Shown one piece after another: positions 7,908 to 21,252 of a DNA stretch of 64,000 bases. The DNA is from Vibrio sp. SNU_ST1 (GTDB taxonomy: Bacteria; Pseudomonadota; Gammaproteobacteria; Enterobacterales; Vibrionaceae): contig NZ_CP130748.1 in the NCBI RefSeq assembly GCF_030563405.1, forward strand, positions 1 to 64,000, read 5' to 3'. The notes beneath the pieces were generated by a model. That model was not told where the DNA came from, ran no database searches, and saw only the letters and a list, made by a program, of their open reading frames with translations. The translations under genes were made by a program, and so were the position numbers. Within the stretch, counting starts at the first letter, position 1. Each line of letters begins with the position of its first letter.

Positions 7908-9329
7908 GTGTCATCTTCGCTTTGGTTGCAATGCTTGCAACAGCTTCAAGAAGAGTTACCAGCTACAGAATTCAGTATGTGGGTACGTCCGTTACAAGCG
8001 GAGCTCAATGGTAATACTCTAACTCTATTTGCACCAAACCGATTTGTACTCGATTGGGTGCGCGATAAGTACCTAAATAGCATTAACCGTTTGCTACAAG
8101 AATATTGTGGTAATGATATCCCGCATCTTCATTTTGAAATTGGGAACAAACGAGTTACTGCTCCAAAATCTGAGACTATCGCCCCAGCTCGTACCCGTAC
8201 AGCCGCTGATGTGGCCGCTGAATCGTCAGCACCTGCGCAGTTACAAGCTCGTAAGCCTGTTCACAATATCTGGCGTGATGAAGAGCCTGTAGCGGTTGAT
8301 CTTAACCACCGTTCAAACGTAAACCCAAAACATAAGTTCAATAACTTTGTTGAGGGTAAATCAAACCAATTGGGTTTGGCGGCGGCACGTCAGGTTTCTG
8401 ATAATCCAGGAACAGCCTATAACCCTTTGTTTTTATACGGTGGCACCGGTTTAGGTAAGACACACTTGTTGCATGCGGTGGGTAATGCCATTGTTGACAA
8501 CAAACCGAATGCTAAAGTGGTTTACATGCATTCTGAGCGTTTTGTTCAGGATATGGTGAAGGCGCTACAAAATAACGCGATTGAAGAATTTAAGCGCTAC
8601 TACCGTAGTGTTGATGCTTTGCTTATCGATGATATCCAATTTTTCGCGAATAAAGAGCGCTCTCAAGAAGAGTTCTTCCATACCTTTAATGCGCTGCTTG
8701 AAGGCAACCAACAGATTATCCTAACCTCTGACCGTTATCCAAAAGAGATTAACGGGGTAGAGGATCGTCTTAAATCTCGCTTCGGCTGGGGTTTGACGGT
8801 TGCGATTGAGCCACCAGAGCTTGAGACTCGTGTTGCGATCTTAATGAAGAAAGCCGAAGACCACCAAATTCACCTTGCGGATGAAGTGGCATTCTTTATT
8901 GCGAAGCGTTTACGTTCTAACGTTCGTGAGCTTGAAGGCGCATTGAACCGTGTTATTGCGAATGCAAACTTCACTGGCCGTCCGATCACGATCGATTTCG
9001 TGCGTGAAGCACTGCGTGACTTACTTGCCCTGCAAGAAAAACTGGTCACCATTGATAACATTCAAAAGACAGTCGCTGAATACTACAAAATCAAAGTTGC
9101 TGATCTATTATCTAAACGTCGTTCTCGCTCTGTTGCTCGCCCACGCCAACTGGCGATGGCACTGGCTAAAGAGTTAACTAACCACAGCTTGCCTGAGATT
9201 GGCGATGCATTCGGTGGCCGTGACCACACGACCGTACTGCATGCTTGTCGTAAGATTGCTCAACTGCGTGAAGAGAGCCACGACATTAAAGAAGATTATT
9301 CGAACTTGATTCGTACCCTTTCTTCTTAA
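7908..9329 (+). CDS. dnaA: Chromosomal replication initiator protein DnaA
   Basis: A 473-aa AAA+ initiator that binds DnaA boxes in oriC, melts the AT-rich element and loads DnaB. The start is GTG, as in E. coli. Domain I (1-85, [20 protein letters not shown]) is followed by a variable linker (86-135). The AAA+ domain has Walker A GGTGLGKT at 178-185 and Walker [10 protein letters not shown] near 243-251. Domain IV has the DNA-binding signature GGRDHTTV at 436-443. It lies about 7 kb from oriC and heads the dnaA-dnaN-recF-gyrB cluster. Confidence 0.99.
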   Translation: MSSSLWLQCLQQLQEELPATEFSMWVRPLQAELNGNTLTLFAPNRFVLDWVRDKYLNSINRLLQEYCGNDIPHLHFEIGNKRVTAPKSETIAPARTRTAADVAAESSAPAQLQARKPVHNIWRDEEPVAVDLNHRSNVNPKHKFNNFVEGKSNQLGLAAARQVSDNPGTAYNPLFLYGGTGLGKTHLLHAVGNAIVDNKPNAKVVYMHSERFVQDMVKALQNNAIEEFKRYYRSVDALLIDDIQFFANKERSQEEFFHTFNALLEGNQQIILTSDRYPKEINGVEDRLKSRFGWGLTVAIEPPELETRVAILMKKAEDHQIHLADEVAFFIAKRLRSNVRELEGALNRVIANANFTGRPITIDFVREALRDLLALQEKLVTIDNIQKTVAEYYKIKVADLLSKRRSRSVARPRQLAMALAKELTNHSLPEIGDAFGGRDHTTVLHACRKIAQLREESHDIKEDYSNLIRTLSS

Positions 9330-9410
9330 TACACAGTATTCTTAACCTTAATAAGCAGAATCTTGGCCACGTACTATTACACAGTGCCATTTAGACCGTA
9401 AGAGCAAGAT

Positions 9411-10511
9411 ATGAAATTTACCATTGAACGTAGTCACCTGATTAAGCCATTACAACAAGTATCTGGCGCACTCGGTGGCAGGCCAACGCTTCCAATTCTA
9501 GGAAATCTACTGATTAAAGTAGAAGATAACGTGTTGTCGATGACAGCAACGGATCTAGAAGTTGAACTGATCAGCCGTGTAACGCTTGAAGGTGATTTCG
9601 AAGCGGGCAGCATTACCGTACCTTCACGTAAGTTCCTAGATATCTGTCGTGGCTTGCCAGACAGCTCAGTGATCACTGTGGTATTGGATGGTGACCGTGT
9701 TCAGGTTCGTTCTGGTCGTAGCCGTTTCTCGTTGGCAACATTACCTGCGGCAGATTTTCCAAATATTGAAGACTGGAGTAGTGAAGTTGAAGTGTCAGTG
9801 ACACAAGCTGAATTGCGCGGTCTTATCGAGAAAACACAATTCTCAATGGCGAACCAAGACGTTCGTTACTACCTCAACGGTATGTTGTTTGAGATTGAAG
9901 GTTCTATCTTACGTAGTGTTGCAACTGATGGTCACCGTATGGCGGTATCTCAAGCGCAACTGGGTGCGGATTTTGCTCAGAAGCAGATCATTGTTCCTCG
10001 TAAAGGTGTTCAAGAGCTAGTGAAGCTACTGGATGCTCCAGAACAGCCAGTAACACTGCAGATTGGTAACTCTAACGTGCGTGCTGAAGTGAACAACTAT
10101 GTATTCACTTCTAAGCTCGTTGATGGTCGTTTCCCTGATTATCGCCGCGTAATGCCGCAAAATACCACCAAGACATTAGAAGCTGGCTGCGATGAGTTAC
10201 GTTCAGCGTTTTCTCGCGCTGCGATACTGTCTAATGAAAAATTCCGTGGTGTTCGTGTTAACCTTGTAGATAGCGAGATGCGCATTACCGCGAACAACCC
10301 AGAGCAAGAAGAAGCCGAAGAAGTGCTAGACGTAACCTTTGATGGAGACGCGCTAGAGATTGGTTTCAACGTAAGCTACGTATTGGATGTATTGAATACG
10401 CTACGTTGTGAACAGGTTCGAATCTCAATGTCAGACGCGAATGCGAGTGCCTTGATTGAAAATGCACAAGATGACAGCGCGATGTACGTTGTTATGCCGA
10501 TTCGTTTGTAA
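9411..10511 (+). CDS. dnaN: DNA polymerase III beta sliding clamp
   Basis: A 366-aa clamp subunit, the same length as E. coli DnaN. It forms a ring dimer that tethers Pol III and other polymerases to DNA. The N-terminus MKFTIERSHLIKPLQQVSGALG and the C-terminal MYVVMPIRL, near the peptide-binding pocket, are family-typical. It follows dnaA by 81 bp and precedes recF, the usual order. Confidence 0.98.
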   Translation: MKFTIERSHLIKPLQQVSGALGGRPTLPILGNLLIKVEDNVLSMTATDLEVELISRVTLEGDFEAGSITVPSRKFLDICRGLPDSSVITVVLDGDRVQVRSGRSRFSLATLPAADFPNIEDWSSEVEVSVTQAELRGLIEKTQFSMANQDVRYYLNGMLFEIEGSILRSVATDGHRMAVSQAQLGADFAQKQIIVPRKGVQELVKLLDAPEQPVTLQIGNSNVRAEVNNYVFTSKLVDGRFPDYRRVMPQNTTKTLEAGCDELRSAFSRAAILSNEKFRGVRVNLVDSEMRITANNPEQEEAEEVLDVTFDGDALEIGFNVSYVLDVLNTLRCEQVRISMSDANASALIENAQDDSAMYVVMPIRL

Positions 10512-10593
10512 GCCGTGTTTGTTTATACATTATGTTTACTTATCAACAACGTTTGTCTATCGAGCCGTGATTGAAGATTAATATGAAGACGTT

Positions 10594-14108
<3,515 letters not shown>

Positions 14109-14124
14109 ATTACTTTCTCTTTGT

Positions 14125-14204
14125 TGGATTGACCGATTTCTGCGTCGAAGGTGCTCATTTATACTTATAAATTGCGCGCCTTCTTCTTGAACTCAGCCAA
14201 TCCA
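14125..14204. repeat. 80-bp imperfect palindrome downstream of gyrB
   Basis: Matched arms around a centre at 14164.5: TGGATTG (14125-14131) with CAATCCA (14198-14204), GAAGG (14147-14151) with CCTTC (14179-14183), and ATTTATA (14157-14163) with TATAAAT (14166-14172). The intervening bases pair partly. It lies between the gyrB stop and the gyrB terminator, so it would be transcribed as a long 3'-UTR hairpin. It may be a dispersed Vibrio repeat, which one window cannot show. Confidence 0.65.
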
Positions 14205-14232
14205 TCTTCGATAAAGAAACCTAAATTATTTT

Positions 14233-14262
14233 AAAGCACTATCCTTTGGATAGTGCTTTTTT
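14233..14262 (+). terminator. gyrB terminator
   Basis: AAAGCACTATCC pairs perfectly with GGATAGTGCTTT around TTT, followed by further T residues. Confidence 0.92.
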
Positions 14263-14316
14263 GTATTTGTAAGGTATTGAAAAATATTGGATTGGAAAAA
14301 TAATTGAAAAAAAACG

Positions 14317-14346
14317 CTTGAAACCGGTTTGCTCAATCCACATATC
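14317..14346 (+). promoter_or_regulatory. Sigma-32 (heat-shock) promoter of ibpA
   Basis: CTTGAAA (14317-14323), a 14-bp spacer and CCACATAT (14338-14345) fit the RpoH consensus CTTGAAA/CCCCATNT. This implies a 5' leader of roughly 250 nt before the small heat-shock gene. Confidence 0.8.
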
Positions 14347-14610
14347 TAGTTGTGAAGAGGATGACAGTCTTGCTCTACAAGAGAAGAAACAGAACCTTCA
14401 TAACCGCTAACGAAGTATCGCTCAATAGAGGATAACTTTGGCAGCACACAATTTAAAAATTGATTCATTGTCATGTCCCAGAGTTGTCGCCAAAAGAGGT
14501 GAAACCCGTGGAATGCGAACTGAATCCCTTAGCTGTTTACTGGGTCACACACAGGTTCGATCTCCGTAAAATTCGCAGCTAAGACTATTGCTTACTAAAA
14601 GGATAGCATT
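14347..14610 (+). promoter_or_regulatory. ibpA leader with ROSE-type RNA thermometer
   Basis: At the 3' end of the long leader, CTATTGCTT (14585-14593) pairs with AAGGATAG (14599-14606) around ACTAA. The G at 14590 is left bulged opposite the Shine-Dalgarno AAGGA. A UUGCU segment with a bulged G facing the ribosome site is the hallmark of ROSE thermometers, which open on heating and allow translation of ibp genes. The upstream part probably folds into further hairpins that I did not resolve. Confidence 0.82.
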
Positions 14611-15045
14611 ATGAGAACTGTAGATTTCACTCCACTTTACCGCAACGCAATCGGCTTCGATCGTCTATTCAATATGATGGAAGCGAACACGTCGAAAAAT
14701 TCTTCTGGCGGTTACCCTCCTTACAACATCGAGCAAAAAGACGAGAACAACTACCGTATTACTATGGCCGTTGCTGGTTTTTCTGATGACCAATTAGATC
14801 TTACTCAGAAAGAGAATATGCTAATTGTTAAAGGTGAGCGTAAAGCTGAAGCAGAGAAAACTTTCGTATATCAAGGTATCGCAGAGCGTGATTTCGAACG
14901 TAAATTCCAACTGGCTGACTATGTAAAAGTGGTAGGTGCAAGTATGGAAAATGGTCTTCTTCACATCGACCTAGAACGCGAAATCCCAGAAGCGATGCAA
15001 CCACGTAAGATTGCTATTAATGGTAATAGCCTACTAGAAGGTTAA
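14611..15045 (+). CDS. ibpA: Small heat-shock protein, IbpA type
   Basis: A 144-aa Hsp20/alpha-crystallin chaperone that holds unfolding proteins for DnaK and ClpB. The N-terminus [20 protein letters not shown] matches IbpA. The alpha-crystallin domain covers about 35-125 and has the AxxxGLL-type motif ([15 protein letters not shown]); the partner-binding IXI-like motif is in the tail (RKIAING). Transcription from a sigma-32 promoter and translation through a ROSE element make it doubly heat-inducible. A terminator follows at 15092-15119. Confidence 0.96.
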   Translation: MRTVDFTPLYRNAIGFDRLFNMMEANTSKNSSGGYPPYNIEQKDENNYRITMAVAGFSDDQLDLTQKENMLIVKGERKAEAEKTFVYQGIAERDFERKFQLADYVKVVGASMENGLLHIDLEREIPEAMQPRKIAINGNSLLEG

Positions 15046-15091
15046 TTGCTGTTAGCTCCTTAGAGCTAAAAAATATCGGGAAGTAAAAGTG

Positions 15092-15119
15092 AAAGAGCAC
15101 CTAATGAGGTGCTCTTTTT
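15092..15119. terminator. Terminator between ibpA and avtA
   Basis: AAAGAGCACCT pairs with AGGTGCTCTTT around AATG, with T residues after it on the plus strand. It lies between convergent genes and could serve both. Confidence 0.88.
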
Positions 15120-15151
15120 GCATTTGGTCTACGGTAAGCTAAAAGCTCTAA

Positions 15152-16402
15152 TTACTGCTCTGAGTAAGCCTTTTTCACCTCTTCAGCAATAATAGTAATA
15201 CCCTTCTGCATCGCTTCATCATCCTGCACGTAGTTCATGCGCAGACATTGATGAGCATGATCCCACTCGTCTTCTTGACCGATAAAGAAGTATTCACCCG
15301 GAACAATCAATACGCCGCGAGCTTTCAAGCGGTCGTAAAGTTCCATGGTGGTGATCGGCAGCTCATCAAACCATAGCCATAAGAAAATCGCACCTTCAGG
15401 CTTGTGGATCCGGAAGCGAGGGTCATCTACCGCTTCTTGTAAAAGCTCAACTGCACGTAGAGACTTATCTTTATAAAAAGGTTTGATTACTTCACTGCTC
15501 AAACGCAATAAATCGCCCTTTTCAATCATATGATTGGCAATTGCCGGCCCAACACTGCTCGGCGCTAAGCTGATAATGCCATTCATGTTAGTCAGAGCTT
15601 GTGTTACTTCTTCGCTCGCAATCACGATACCGCAACGAACACCAGGTAAACCAAGCTTAGATAGGCTCATGCACAGAATCGTATTTTCATTCCAGAACGG
15701 TTCAACATCTTCAAAGATGATGTTTGGAAATGGCAGACCATAGGCATTATCTATCAGTAGTGGGATGTTATTTTCACGCGCCAGTTTATCCAGTTTACGT
15801 ACTTCTTCGTCGGTCAGCACGTTACCGGTTGGATTGGTTGGGCGAGAAGCACAGATAGCGGCAACCGAGTCATCAACCTTGAGCTTTTCAAAATCCACGT
15901 GGTATTTAAACTGACGGTTTTCTAGCAGTTCGATCTCTGGGTGGTAAGAGATAAAAATATCGTCATCAATGCCAGCATCGCCGTAGCCGATGTATTCCGG
16001 TGCGATCGGCAACAAGATTTTCTTGTGAGAACCGTCTGGTTGTTGACCGGCTAACAGGTTGAAGAGGTAAAAGAAGCCACTTTGACTGCCGTTGGTCAGG
16101 CTGATGTTTTTCTCGCTGATGTCCCAACCATAGGTCTCTTTCAGCATTGCCGCTAACGACTTAATGAAGCTGTCTTTACCTTGTGGACCATCGTAGTTGG
16201 CGAGGGCGGCAATGAGTTCTCCACTGGCGAGCATGTCGGCACTGGCTTGGTTAAAGTAATCGAGCATGGCTGGGATAGCGGCTGGGTTACCACCACCGAG
16301 CATGATTGCACTTGGAGTGCGCAGACCATCATTCAAATCATCCATTAAACGAGTGATTCCAGAGTATCGATTAAACTTTTCACCAAACTTTGAGAATTGC
16401 AT
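15152..16402 (-). CDS. avtA: Valine-pyruvate aminotransferase
   Basis: A 416-aa pyridoxal-phosphate aminotransferase (fold type I) exchanging the amino group between valine and pyruvate, as E. coli AvtA (417 aa). MQFSKFGEKFNRYSGITRLM and LNDGLRTPSAIMLGGGNPAA closely follow the E. coli sequence. The cofactor region shows NGSQSGFFYLFNLL, ASRPTNPTGN and the lysine in SLSKLGLPGVR. It is monocistronic, opposite ibpA. Confidence 0.95.
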   Translation of the reverse strand: MQFSKFGEKFNRYSGITRLMDDLNDGLRTPSAIMLGGGNPAAIPAMLDYFNQASADMLASGELIAALANYDGPQGKDSFIKSLAAMLKETYGWDISEKNISLTNGSQSGFFYLFNLLAGQQPDGSHKKILLPIAPEYIGYGDAGIDDDIFISYHPEIELLENRQFKYHVDFEKLKVDDSVAAICASRPTNPTGNVLTDEEVRKLDKLARENNIPLLIDNAYGLPFPNIIFEDVEPFWNENTILCMSLSKLGLPGVRCGIVIASEEVTQALTNMNGIISLAPSSVGPAIANHMIEKGDLLRLSSEVIKPFYKDKSLRAVELLQEAVDDPRFRIHKPEGAIFLWLWFDELPITTMELYDRLKARGVLIVPGEYFFIGQEDEWDHAHQCLRMNYVQDDEAMQKGITIIAEEVKKAYSEQ

Positions 16403-16725
16403 TGCTTCGTATACCTAATTCATTGTGATTATTATTCGTAGATTATTATCAATCTTATGAACCCGAGCGTGGCGGGTTACAGTGGGTAATCTTTGAACAT
16501 ACCGCAATGTTTTTGCGGCGCAAAGCACGAATTGCCCTCACACGGAAAAAAACTCAACAATGTCTATTTAATTATTTGCCGTTTTCTTATTGAATGCGCT
16601 TTGGTGGTAAAAGGAGATGCTTAATATTGTTGTTTAGTTTCTGTTGTTTTATATCATTGAACGCATACTTCGAGTTCGTATAAATAACCAAGACCTTTCT
16701 AAAAATGCTTGGTTCACAAAAACAA
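16403..16725. other. Intergenic region upstream of avtA
   Basis: About 320 bp without a coding signal. It must hold the avtA promoter, but I could not place it with confidence. The glyS terminator begins at its right edge. Confidence 0.5.
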
Positions 16726-16749
16726 AAAGGGAAGCTTTCGCTTCCCTTT
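16726..16749 (-). terminator. glyQS terminator
   Basis: AAAGGGAAGC pairs perfectly with GCTTCCCTTT around TTTC; on the minus strand the tail is TTTTTGTTTTTG. It lies 56 bases after the glyS stop. Confidence 0.9.
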
Positions 16750-16805
16750 GGGTGTTTACCTGTTGTTACTCAGAGTATGAATTAGAGCAACTGTCTCACT
16801 CGTGC

Positions 16806-18872
16806 TTATTTTTGCAGTAGAGAAATATCAGCAATCTGTAGGAACAGGTTACGTAGGTTGTTCAGTAGCGTTAGACGGTTCTTCTTAAGCGCTTCATCAT
16901 CAGCCATTACCATTACGTTATCGAAGAATGCATCTACTGGTTCACGTAGGTCAGCAAGTTTGCTTAGGGCTTCTTGGTAGTTGCCTGTCGCGAATGCTGG
17001 CTCTAGAGCTTCAGTCATTACTTCAACGTTTTCAGCTAGCGCTTTCTCTGCATCTTCTTGAAGAAGAGTTAGGTCGATTTCAGCTGGTAGTTCGCCGTCG
17101 AATTTCGCAAGGATGTTACCTACACGCTTGTTCGCCGCTGCTAGTGCTTCTGCTGCTTCAAGTTCACGGAAGTGAGAAACCGCTTTAACACGTTGGTCAA
17201 AGTCAGCTGGCTTAGTCGGACGACGTGCTAGTACCGCTTGGATGATATCAACGCTGAAACCAGCATCTTGGTACCATGCGCGGAAACGACCTAGCATGAA
17301 GTCGATAACGTCCGCTTCTACGTTGTCGTTGGTTAGCTTGTCGCCTAGTAGCTCTTTCGCTTTACCAATCAGATCAGTTAGGTCTAGGTTGTAGCCGTTT
17401 TCAACGATGATACGTAGCACACCTAGTGATGCACGGCGTAGAGCGAATGGGTCAGAACCTTTTGGAGCTTGGCCAATACCGAAGATACCTACGATAGTGT
17501 CTAGCTTGTCTGCCATTGCTACTGCAGATGAAATACCAGTGCTTGGTAGTGTATCACCCGCAAAACGAGGCATGTACTGCTCGTAAAGTGCTAGTGCTAC
17601 TTGCTCGTCTTCACCATCGTGAGTCGCGTAGTGCATACCCATCACACCTTGAGTATCCGTAAATTCGAATACCATAGATGTCATTAGGTCACACTTAGCT
17701 AGAAGGCCAGCACGCTTAGACTTTTCAACGTCAGCATCGATTTGCTCGGCAATGTAGCCAGCAAGCTCTGTGATGCGGTCTGTTTTGTCTTTGATAGTGC
17801 CCAGTTGTTTCTGGAAGATAGCTTGGTCTAGTTCAGCAAGACGGTCGATCAGCGGACGCTTACGGTCTGTGTTGAAGAAGAATTCAGCATCAGCAAGACG
17901 CGGACGTACAACCTTCTCGTTACCTTCGATCACGTGACGAGGCTCTTTAGACTCGATGTTAGATACAAAGATAAAGTTTGGCAGAAGATTCTTATCAGCG
18001 TCATACACAGGGAAGTACTTCTGGTCGCCTTTCATGGTGTAAACCAAAGCTTCAGAAGGCACTTTTAGGAACTCTTGCTCAAACTTAGCAGTAAGCACCA
18101 CTGGCCATTCAACCAAAGAGGTAACTTCTTCAACAAGGTCATCTTCTAGGTCAGCAATACCACCAACTGCGTCAGCTGCTTTTTTAGCATCAGCAAGGAT
18201 GATCGCTTTACGCGCATCGTAATCTGCCATTACTTTACCGCGCTCTTCTAAGATCGCAGGGTATTGGTCAGCAGAGTCGATAGTGAACTCTTGTTCGCCC
18301 ATGAAACGGTGGCCACGGATAGTACGAGCAGAAGCTACGCCTAGGATCTCGCCTTCAACAAGCTCATCACCTAGTAGTACTGTCAGTGTTTTCACTGGAC
18401 GGATAAATTGAATGTCTGAGTTACCCCAGCGCATTGCTTTAGGAATTGGTAAACCAGCTAGTGCTTTCGCAGCGATATCCATCACCAATTCTTGAACAGG
18501 TTTGCCAGCTACTTCTTGTTTGAAAAGAAGCCACTCGCCTTTGTCTGTTTTCAGACGGTCAGCTTGCTCAACAGTAATACCGTTACCACGAGCCCAACCT
18601 TGTGCTGCTTTAGTCGCGTTGCCTTCAGCATCGAATGCTACAGAAATTGCAGGACCGCGCTTCTCAACCACTTTGTCCGCTTGGCCTTCAGCCAGAGCTG
18701 TTACTTTAAGTGCTAGACGACGAGGTGCTGCGTACCACTTGATGCCTTCGTGAGAAAGCTCTGCCGTTTTAAGACCTGCTTCAAAGTTAGAAGCAAATGC
18801 TTCTGCTAGAGAACGAAGTGCCGTTGGTGGAAGCTCTTCCGTACCTAGTTCAATTAGAAAATTCTTCGCCAT
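16806..18872 (-). CDS. glyS: Glycyl-tRNA synthetase beta subunit
   Basis: A 688-aa beta chain of the alpha2-beta2 type glycyl-tRNA synthetase found in most bacteria. It starts [20 protein letters not shown], the conserved beginning of the family, and its length matches E. coli GlyS (689 aa). The beta chain carries HD-like and anticodon-binding regions and recognises tRNA-Gly. It follows glyQ with only 2 bases between, so the subunits are made from one transcript. Confidence 0.98.
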   Translation of the reverse strand: MAKNFLIELGTEELPPTALRSLAEAFASNFEAGLKTAELSHEGIKWYAAPRRLALKVTALAEGQADKVVEKRGPAISVAFDAEGNATKAAQGWARGNGITVEQADRLKTDKGEWLLFKQEVAGKPVQELVMDIAAKALAGLPIPKAMRWGNSDIQFIRPVKTLTVLLGDELVEGEILGVASARTIRGHRFMGEQEFTIDSADQYPAILEERGKVMADYDARKAIILADAKKAADAVGGIADLEDDLVEEVTSLVEWPVVLTAKFEQEFLKVPSEALVYTMKGDQKYFPVYDADKNLLPNFIFVSNIESKEPRHVIEGNEKVVRPRLADAEFFFNTDRKRPLIDRLAELDQAIFQKQLGTIKDKTDRITELAGYIAEQIDADVEKSKRAGLLAKCDLMTSMVFEFTDTQGVMGMHYATHDGEDEQVALALYEQYMPRFAGDTLPSTGISSAVAMADKLDTIVGIFGIGQAPKGSDPFALRRASLGVLRIIVENGYNLDLTDLIGKAKELLGDKLTNDNVEADVIDFMLGRFRAWYQDAGFSVDIIQAVLARRPTKPADFDQRVKAVSHFRELEAAEALAAANKRVGNILAKFDGELPAEIDLTLLQEDAEKALAENVEVMTEALEPAFATGNYQEALSKLADLREPVDAFFDNVMVMADDEALKKNRLTLLNNLRNLFLQIADISLLQK

Positions 18873-18874
18873 GA

Positions 18875-19789
18875 TTATTTATCCTTCTTACACATTGGGA
18901 AGCCAAGCGCTTCACGTGACGCGTAGTACGCCTCAGCAACTGATTTAGTCAGGTTGCGGATACGAAGGATGTAACGTTGACGCTCTGTTACAGAGATAGC
19001 TTTACGCGCATCAAGGATGTTGAATGCGTGACCTGCTTTTAGAATGCGCTCATAAGCTGGAAGTGGAAGTGGCTTCTCAAGCTCAAGTAGCTCTTTACAC
19101 TCTTTTTCGCACTGGTCGAAGAAAGTGAATAGGAAATCTACGTCTGCGTGCTCGAAGTTGTAGGTTGATTGCTCAACTTCGTTTTGGTGGAAGATGTCAC
19201 CGTAAGTTACGTTAGAGCCGTCTGGTGCTACGTTCCATACAAGGTCGTAAACAGAGTCTACTTCCTGGATGTACATTGCTAGACGTTCGATACCGTAAGT
19301 GATCTCGCCAGTTACAGGCTTACACTCAAGGCCGCCAACTTGTTGGAAGTAAGTGAATTGAGTCACTTCCATACCGTTTAGCCATACTTCCCAACCAAGA
19401 CCCCATGCGCCTAGCGTTGGGTTTTCCCAGTTGTCTTCTACGAAGCGAATATCGTGAACAAGTGGGTCGACACCAAGAACTTCAAGTGAGCCTAAGTACA
19501 ACTCCTGGATATTATCTGGAGAAGGTTTTAGAGCTACTTGGAATTGATAGTAGTGCTGCAGGCGGTTCGGGTTTTCACCGTAACGACCATCGGTCGGACG
19601 ACGAGAAGGTTGAACGTATGCCGTAGACATTGGCTCTGGGCCAAGTGCACGTAGACATGTCATTGGGTGAGAGGTGCCAGCACCTACTTCCATATCTAGT
19701 GGTTGAACAATGGTACAACCGTTTTGTGCCCAGTAATCCTGCAGCGCGAGGATCATTCCCTGGAAGGTTTTGATATCGTATTTTTGCAT
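18875..19789 (-). CDS. glyQ: Glycyl-tRNA synthetase alpha subunit
   Basis: The 304-aa catalytic alpha chain, a class II aminoacyl-tRNA synthetase core. The conserved stretches are [38 protein letters not shown] (class II motif 2 region) and [10 protein letters not shown] (motif 3). First gene of glyQS. Confidence 0.98.
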   Translation of the reverse strand: MQKYDIKTFQGMILALQDYWAQNGCTIVQPLDMEVGAGTSHPMTCLRALGPEPMSTAYVQPSRRPTDGRYGENPNRLQHYYQFQVALKPSPDNIQELYLGSLEVLGVDPLVHDIRFVEDNWENPTLGAWGLGWEVWLNGMEVTQFTYFQQVGGLECKPVTGEITYGIERLAMYIQEVDSVYDLVWNVAPDGSNVTYGDIFHQNEVEQSTYNFEHADVDFLFTFFDQCEKECKELLELEKPLPLPAYERILKAGHAFNILDARKAISVTERQRYILRIRNLTKSVAEAYYASREALGFPMCKKDK

Positions 19790-20002
19790 AGTCAGGTTCG
19801 CGCGATTCTTTTAAATGAATGAGAAAAATAACCTCTGAGTATACCGAGATATTGGTAAAGCGAGTAGGGGTAATCTTGTTTAATTAGTGGTCTAAAATGT
19901 CGTTTAGTGGAATTTTTTGCCTTTAATGTTTGTTTTTCGGCACAAGTGGATATTTTGATAACTTTGACACTTGTGTTTGAAAGCATGGGTGATTAAAATC
20001 TC

Positions 20003-20200
20003 GCGGTCTTTGGGGAGTAGCTTGCTTATTCAAATCCTATTGAATGAGTTCGTTCGTCAACATAATTGATGCAAAATCATCATGGCGTTCGAGGCAACCA
20101 CCACCTTGGTGGCGCGTAGCAAGACCTTAGACAAGCATCGTGAACCGGGATGGGGCGCGAGGTTTGTCTTTGGTTAAATATAATAATCCTCATCCCAAAT
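20003..20200 (+). promoter_or_regulatory. Manganese riboswitch (yybP-ykoY family)
   Basis: GGTCTT (20005-20010) pairs with AAGACC (20121-20126) to close the aptamer. Inside are the conserved blocks GGGGAGTAGC (20012-20021), TCGTCAACATA (20054-20064) and GTAGCAAGACC just before closure, the same as in the E. coli alx and mntP leaders. Downstream, GGGATGGGG (20147-20155) can pair with CCTCATCCC (20188-20196) just before the start codon of mneA, a likely expression switch. Manganese binding is expected to raise expression of the exporter. Confidence 0.88.
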
Positions 20201-20209
20201 GAGCATGTC

Positions 20210-20764
20210 GTGAGCGTTTTAGCAATTTCAATTACAACTGTCGCCTTAGCCGAGATCGGTGATAAGACTCAGTTGCTATCCCTTTTATTAGCCAGTCGAT
20301 ATCGAAAACCGATACCTATCATCGCGGCTATTTTCTTTGCCACCATTGCCAATCATGCCCTTGCTGCATGGCTAGGTGTTGTGGTCGCCGATTATCTTTC
20401 ACCTGAAGTATTAAAGTGGGTGTTGGTGGTCAGTTTCATTGCGATGGCAGGCTGGATTCTGATTCCTGATAAATTAGACGATGATGAGCAGATTTCGAAC
20501 CGAGGGCCGTTTGTCGCCAGTTTCATCGCTTTCTTCATTGCTGAGATCGGTGATAAAACTCAGATTGCGACCTCCATTCTAGGGGCTCAATATTCGGATG
20601 CATTAACGTGGGTAATTCTCGGCACTACCATTGGTATGTTGCTGGCGAATGTACCCGTGGTGATCATCGGTAAGCTGTCTGCTGATAAGATGCCTCTTGA
20701 TCTGATTCGCAAGATCACGGCCTTGTTATTCGTGGGTTTGGCTATCGCAGCGGCGTTCTATTAA
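20210..20764 (+). CDS. mneA: Manganese exporter, UPF0016 (GDT1/MneA) family
   Basis: A 184-aa membrane protein with two copies of the family signature E-x-G-D-K-T (AEIGDKTQ near residues 14-21 and again near 108-115), one in each half of an internally duplicated, roughly six-helix fold. V. cholerae MneA exports manganese. The GTG at 20210 is preferred because it gives the family's normal N-terminus (SVLAISITTVALAEIGDKTQ); the longer frame from 20150 runs back into the riboswitch. TGAG at 20200 is the only, weak, ribosome site, partly masked by the leader fold. The riboswitch independently supports a manganese role. Confidence 0.9.
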   Translation: MSVLAISITTVALAEIGDKTQLLSLLLASRYRKPIPIIAAIFFATIANHALAAWLGVVVADYLSPEVLKWVLVVSFIAMAGWILIPDKLDDDEQISNRGPFVASFIAFFIAEIGDKTQIATSILGAQYSDALTWVILGTTIGMLLANVPVVIIGKLSADKMPLDLIRKITALLFVGLAIAAAFY

Positions 20765-20921
20765 GCGGTGGTATTGAGTTCTATTATACTCAACCAGTAG
20801 AGTAATGTGTTGTAGGTCATACTCTTACAGTATTGTGGGGTTTATCGAGCGAATGGACATATAACTGTCATACTTGTCATGATATTTTAATCTTGTGAGT
20901 TAAGAACACGAGGGCATGATT

Positions 20922-21170
20922 ATGTTGACGCGTTATATGGGTATTACTCCACAGAGCCAAAGTTATCTATTTACCTTTGGTCTTGCACTTACACTATTAG
21001 GCATGGTGTTGACGGACATGTGGCTACCAATGGTGGCTGGTTCGATGATCATGACTGGGCTTGCGGTAGAAGCTTGGATTCGGGTCGCGCATATTATTCC
21101 GATGCGAAAAGATCTGCGAGAAATTCAGCATCAGCTTGAGCATCTGCAAAACAAATCTAGAAACGAATAA
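20922..21170 (+). CDS. Small inner-membrane protein, unknown function
   Basis: An 82-aa protein I do not recognise. Two hydrophobic segments (about 14-33 SYLFTFGLALTLLGMVLTDM and 35-55 LPMVAGSMIMTGLAVEAWI) are followed by a charged, probably helical cytoplasmic tail (MRKDLREIQHQLEHLQNKSRNE) that could form a coiled coil. The ATG at 20922 is chosen over the one at 20916 because GAGGG lies 7 bases before it. It stands alone between mneA and a terminator. Confidence 0.7.
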   Translation: MLTRYMGITPQSQSYLFTFGLALTLLGMVLTDMWLPMVAGSMIMTGLAVEAWIRVAHIIPMRKDLREIQHQLEHLQNKSRNE

Positions 21171-21180
21171 ACAAAAAGTC

Positions 21181-21229
21181 GCTCGTACTCTGAGTTCTGT
21201 TGAAGAACATAAGGTACGAGCGGTTTTTT
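21181..21229. terminator. Terminator between the 82-aa gene and tusA
   Basis: GCTCGTAC (21181-21188) pairs with GTACGAGC (21214-21221), with an inner GTTCTGTTGAAGAAC stem and GGTTTTTTT after it on the plus strand. Confidence 0.85.
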
Positions 21230-21252
21230 TGATGCTGATATTTAGGTGAGGC

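Noticed and set aside
19792..19986. 64-aa frame upstream of glyQ
   Set aside because: No ribosome site or recognisable domain; it covers the glyQ leader and promoter region.
20765..20915. Weak GAGT/ACTC stem after mneA as terminator
   Set aside because: Stem too short and no T run; not supported as a terminator.
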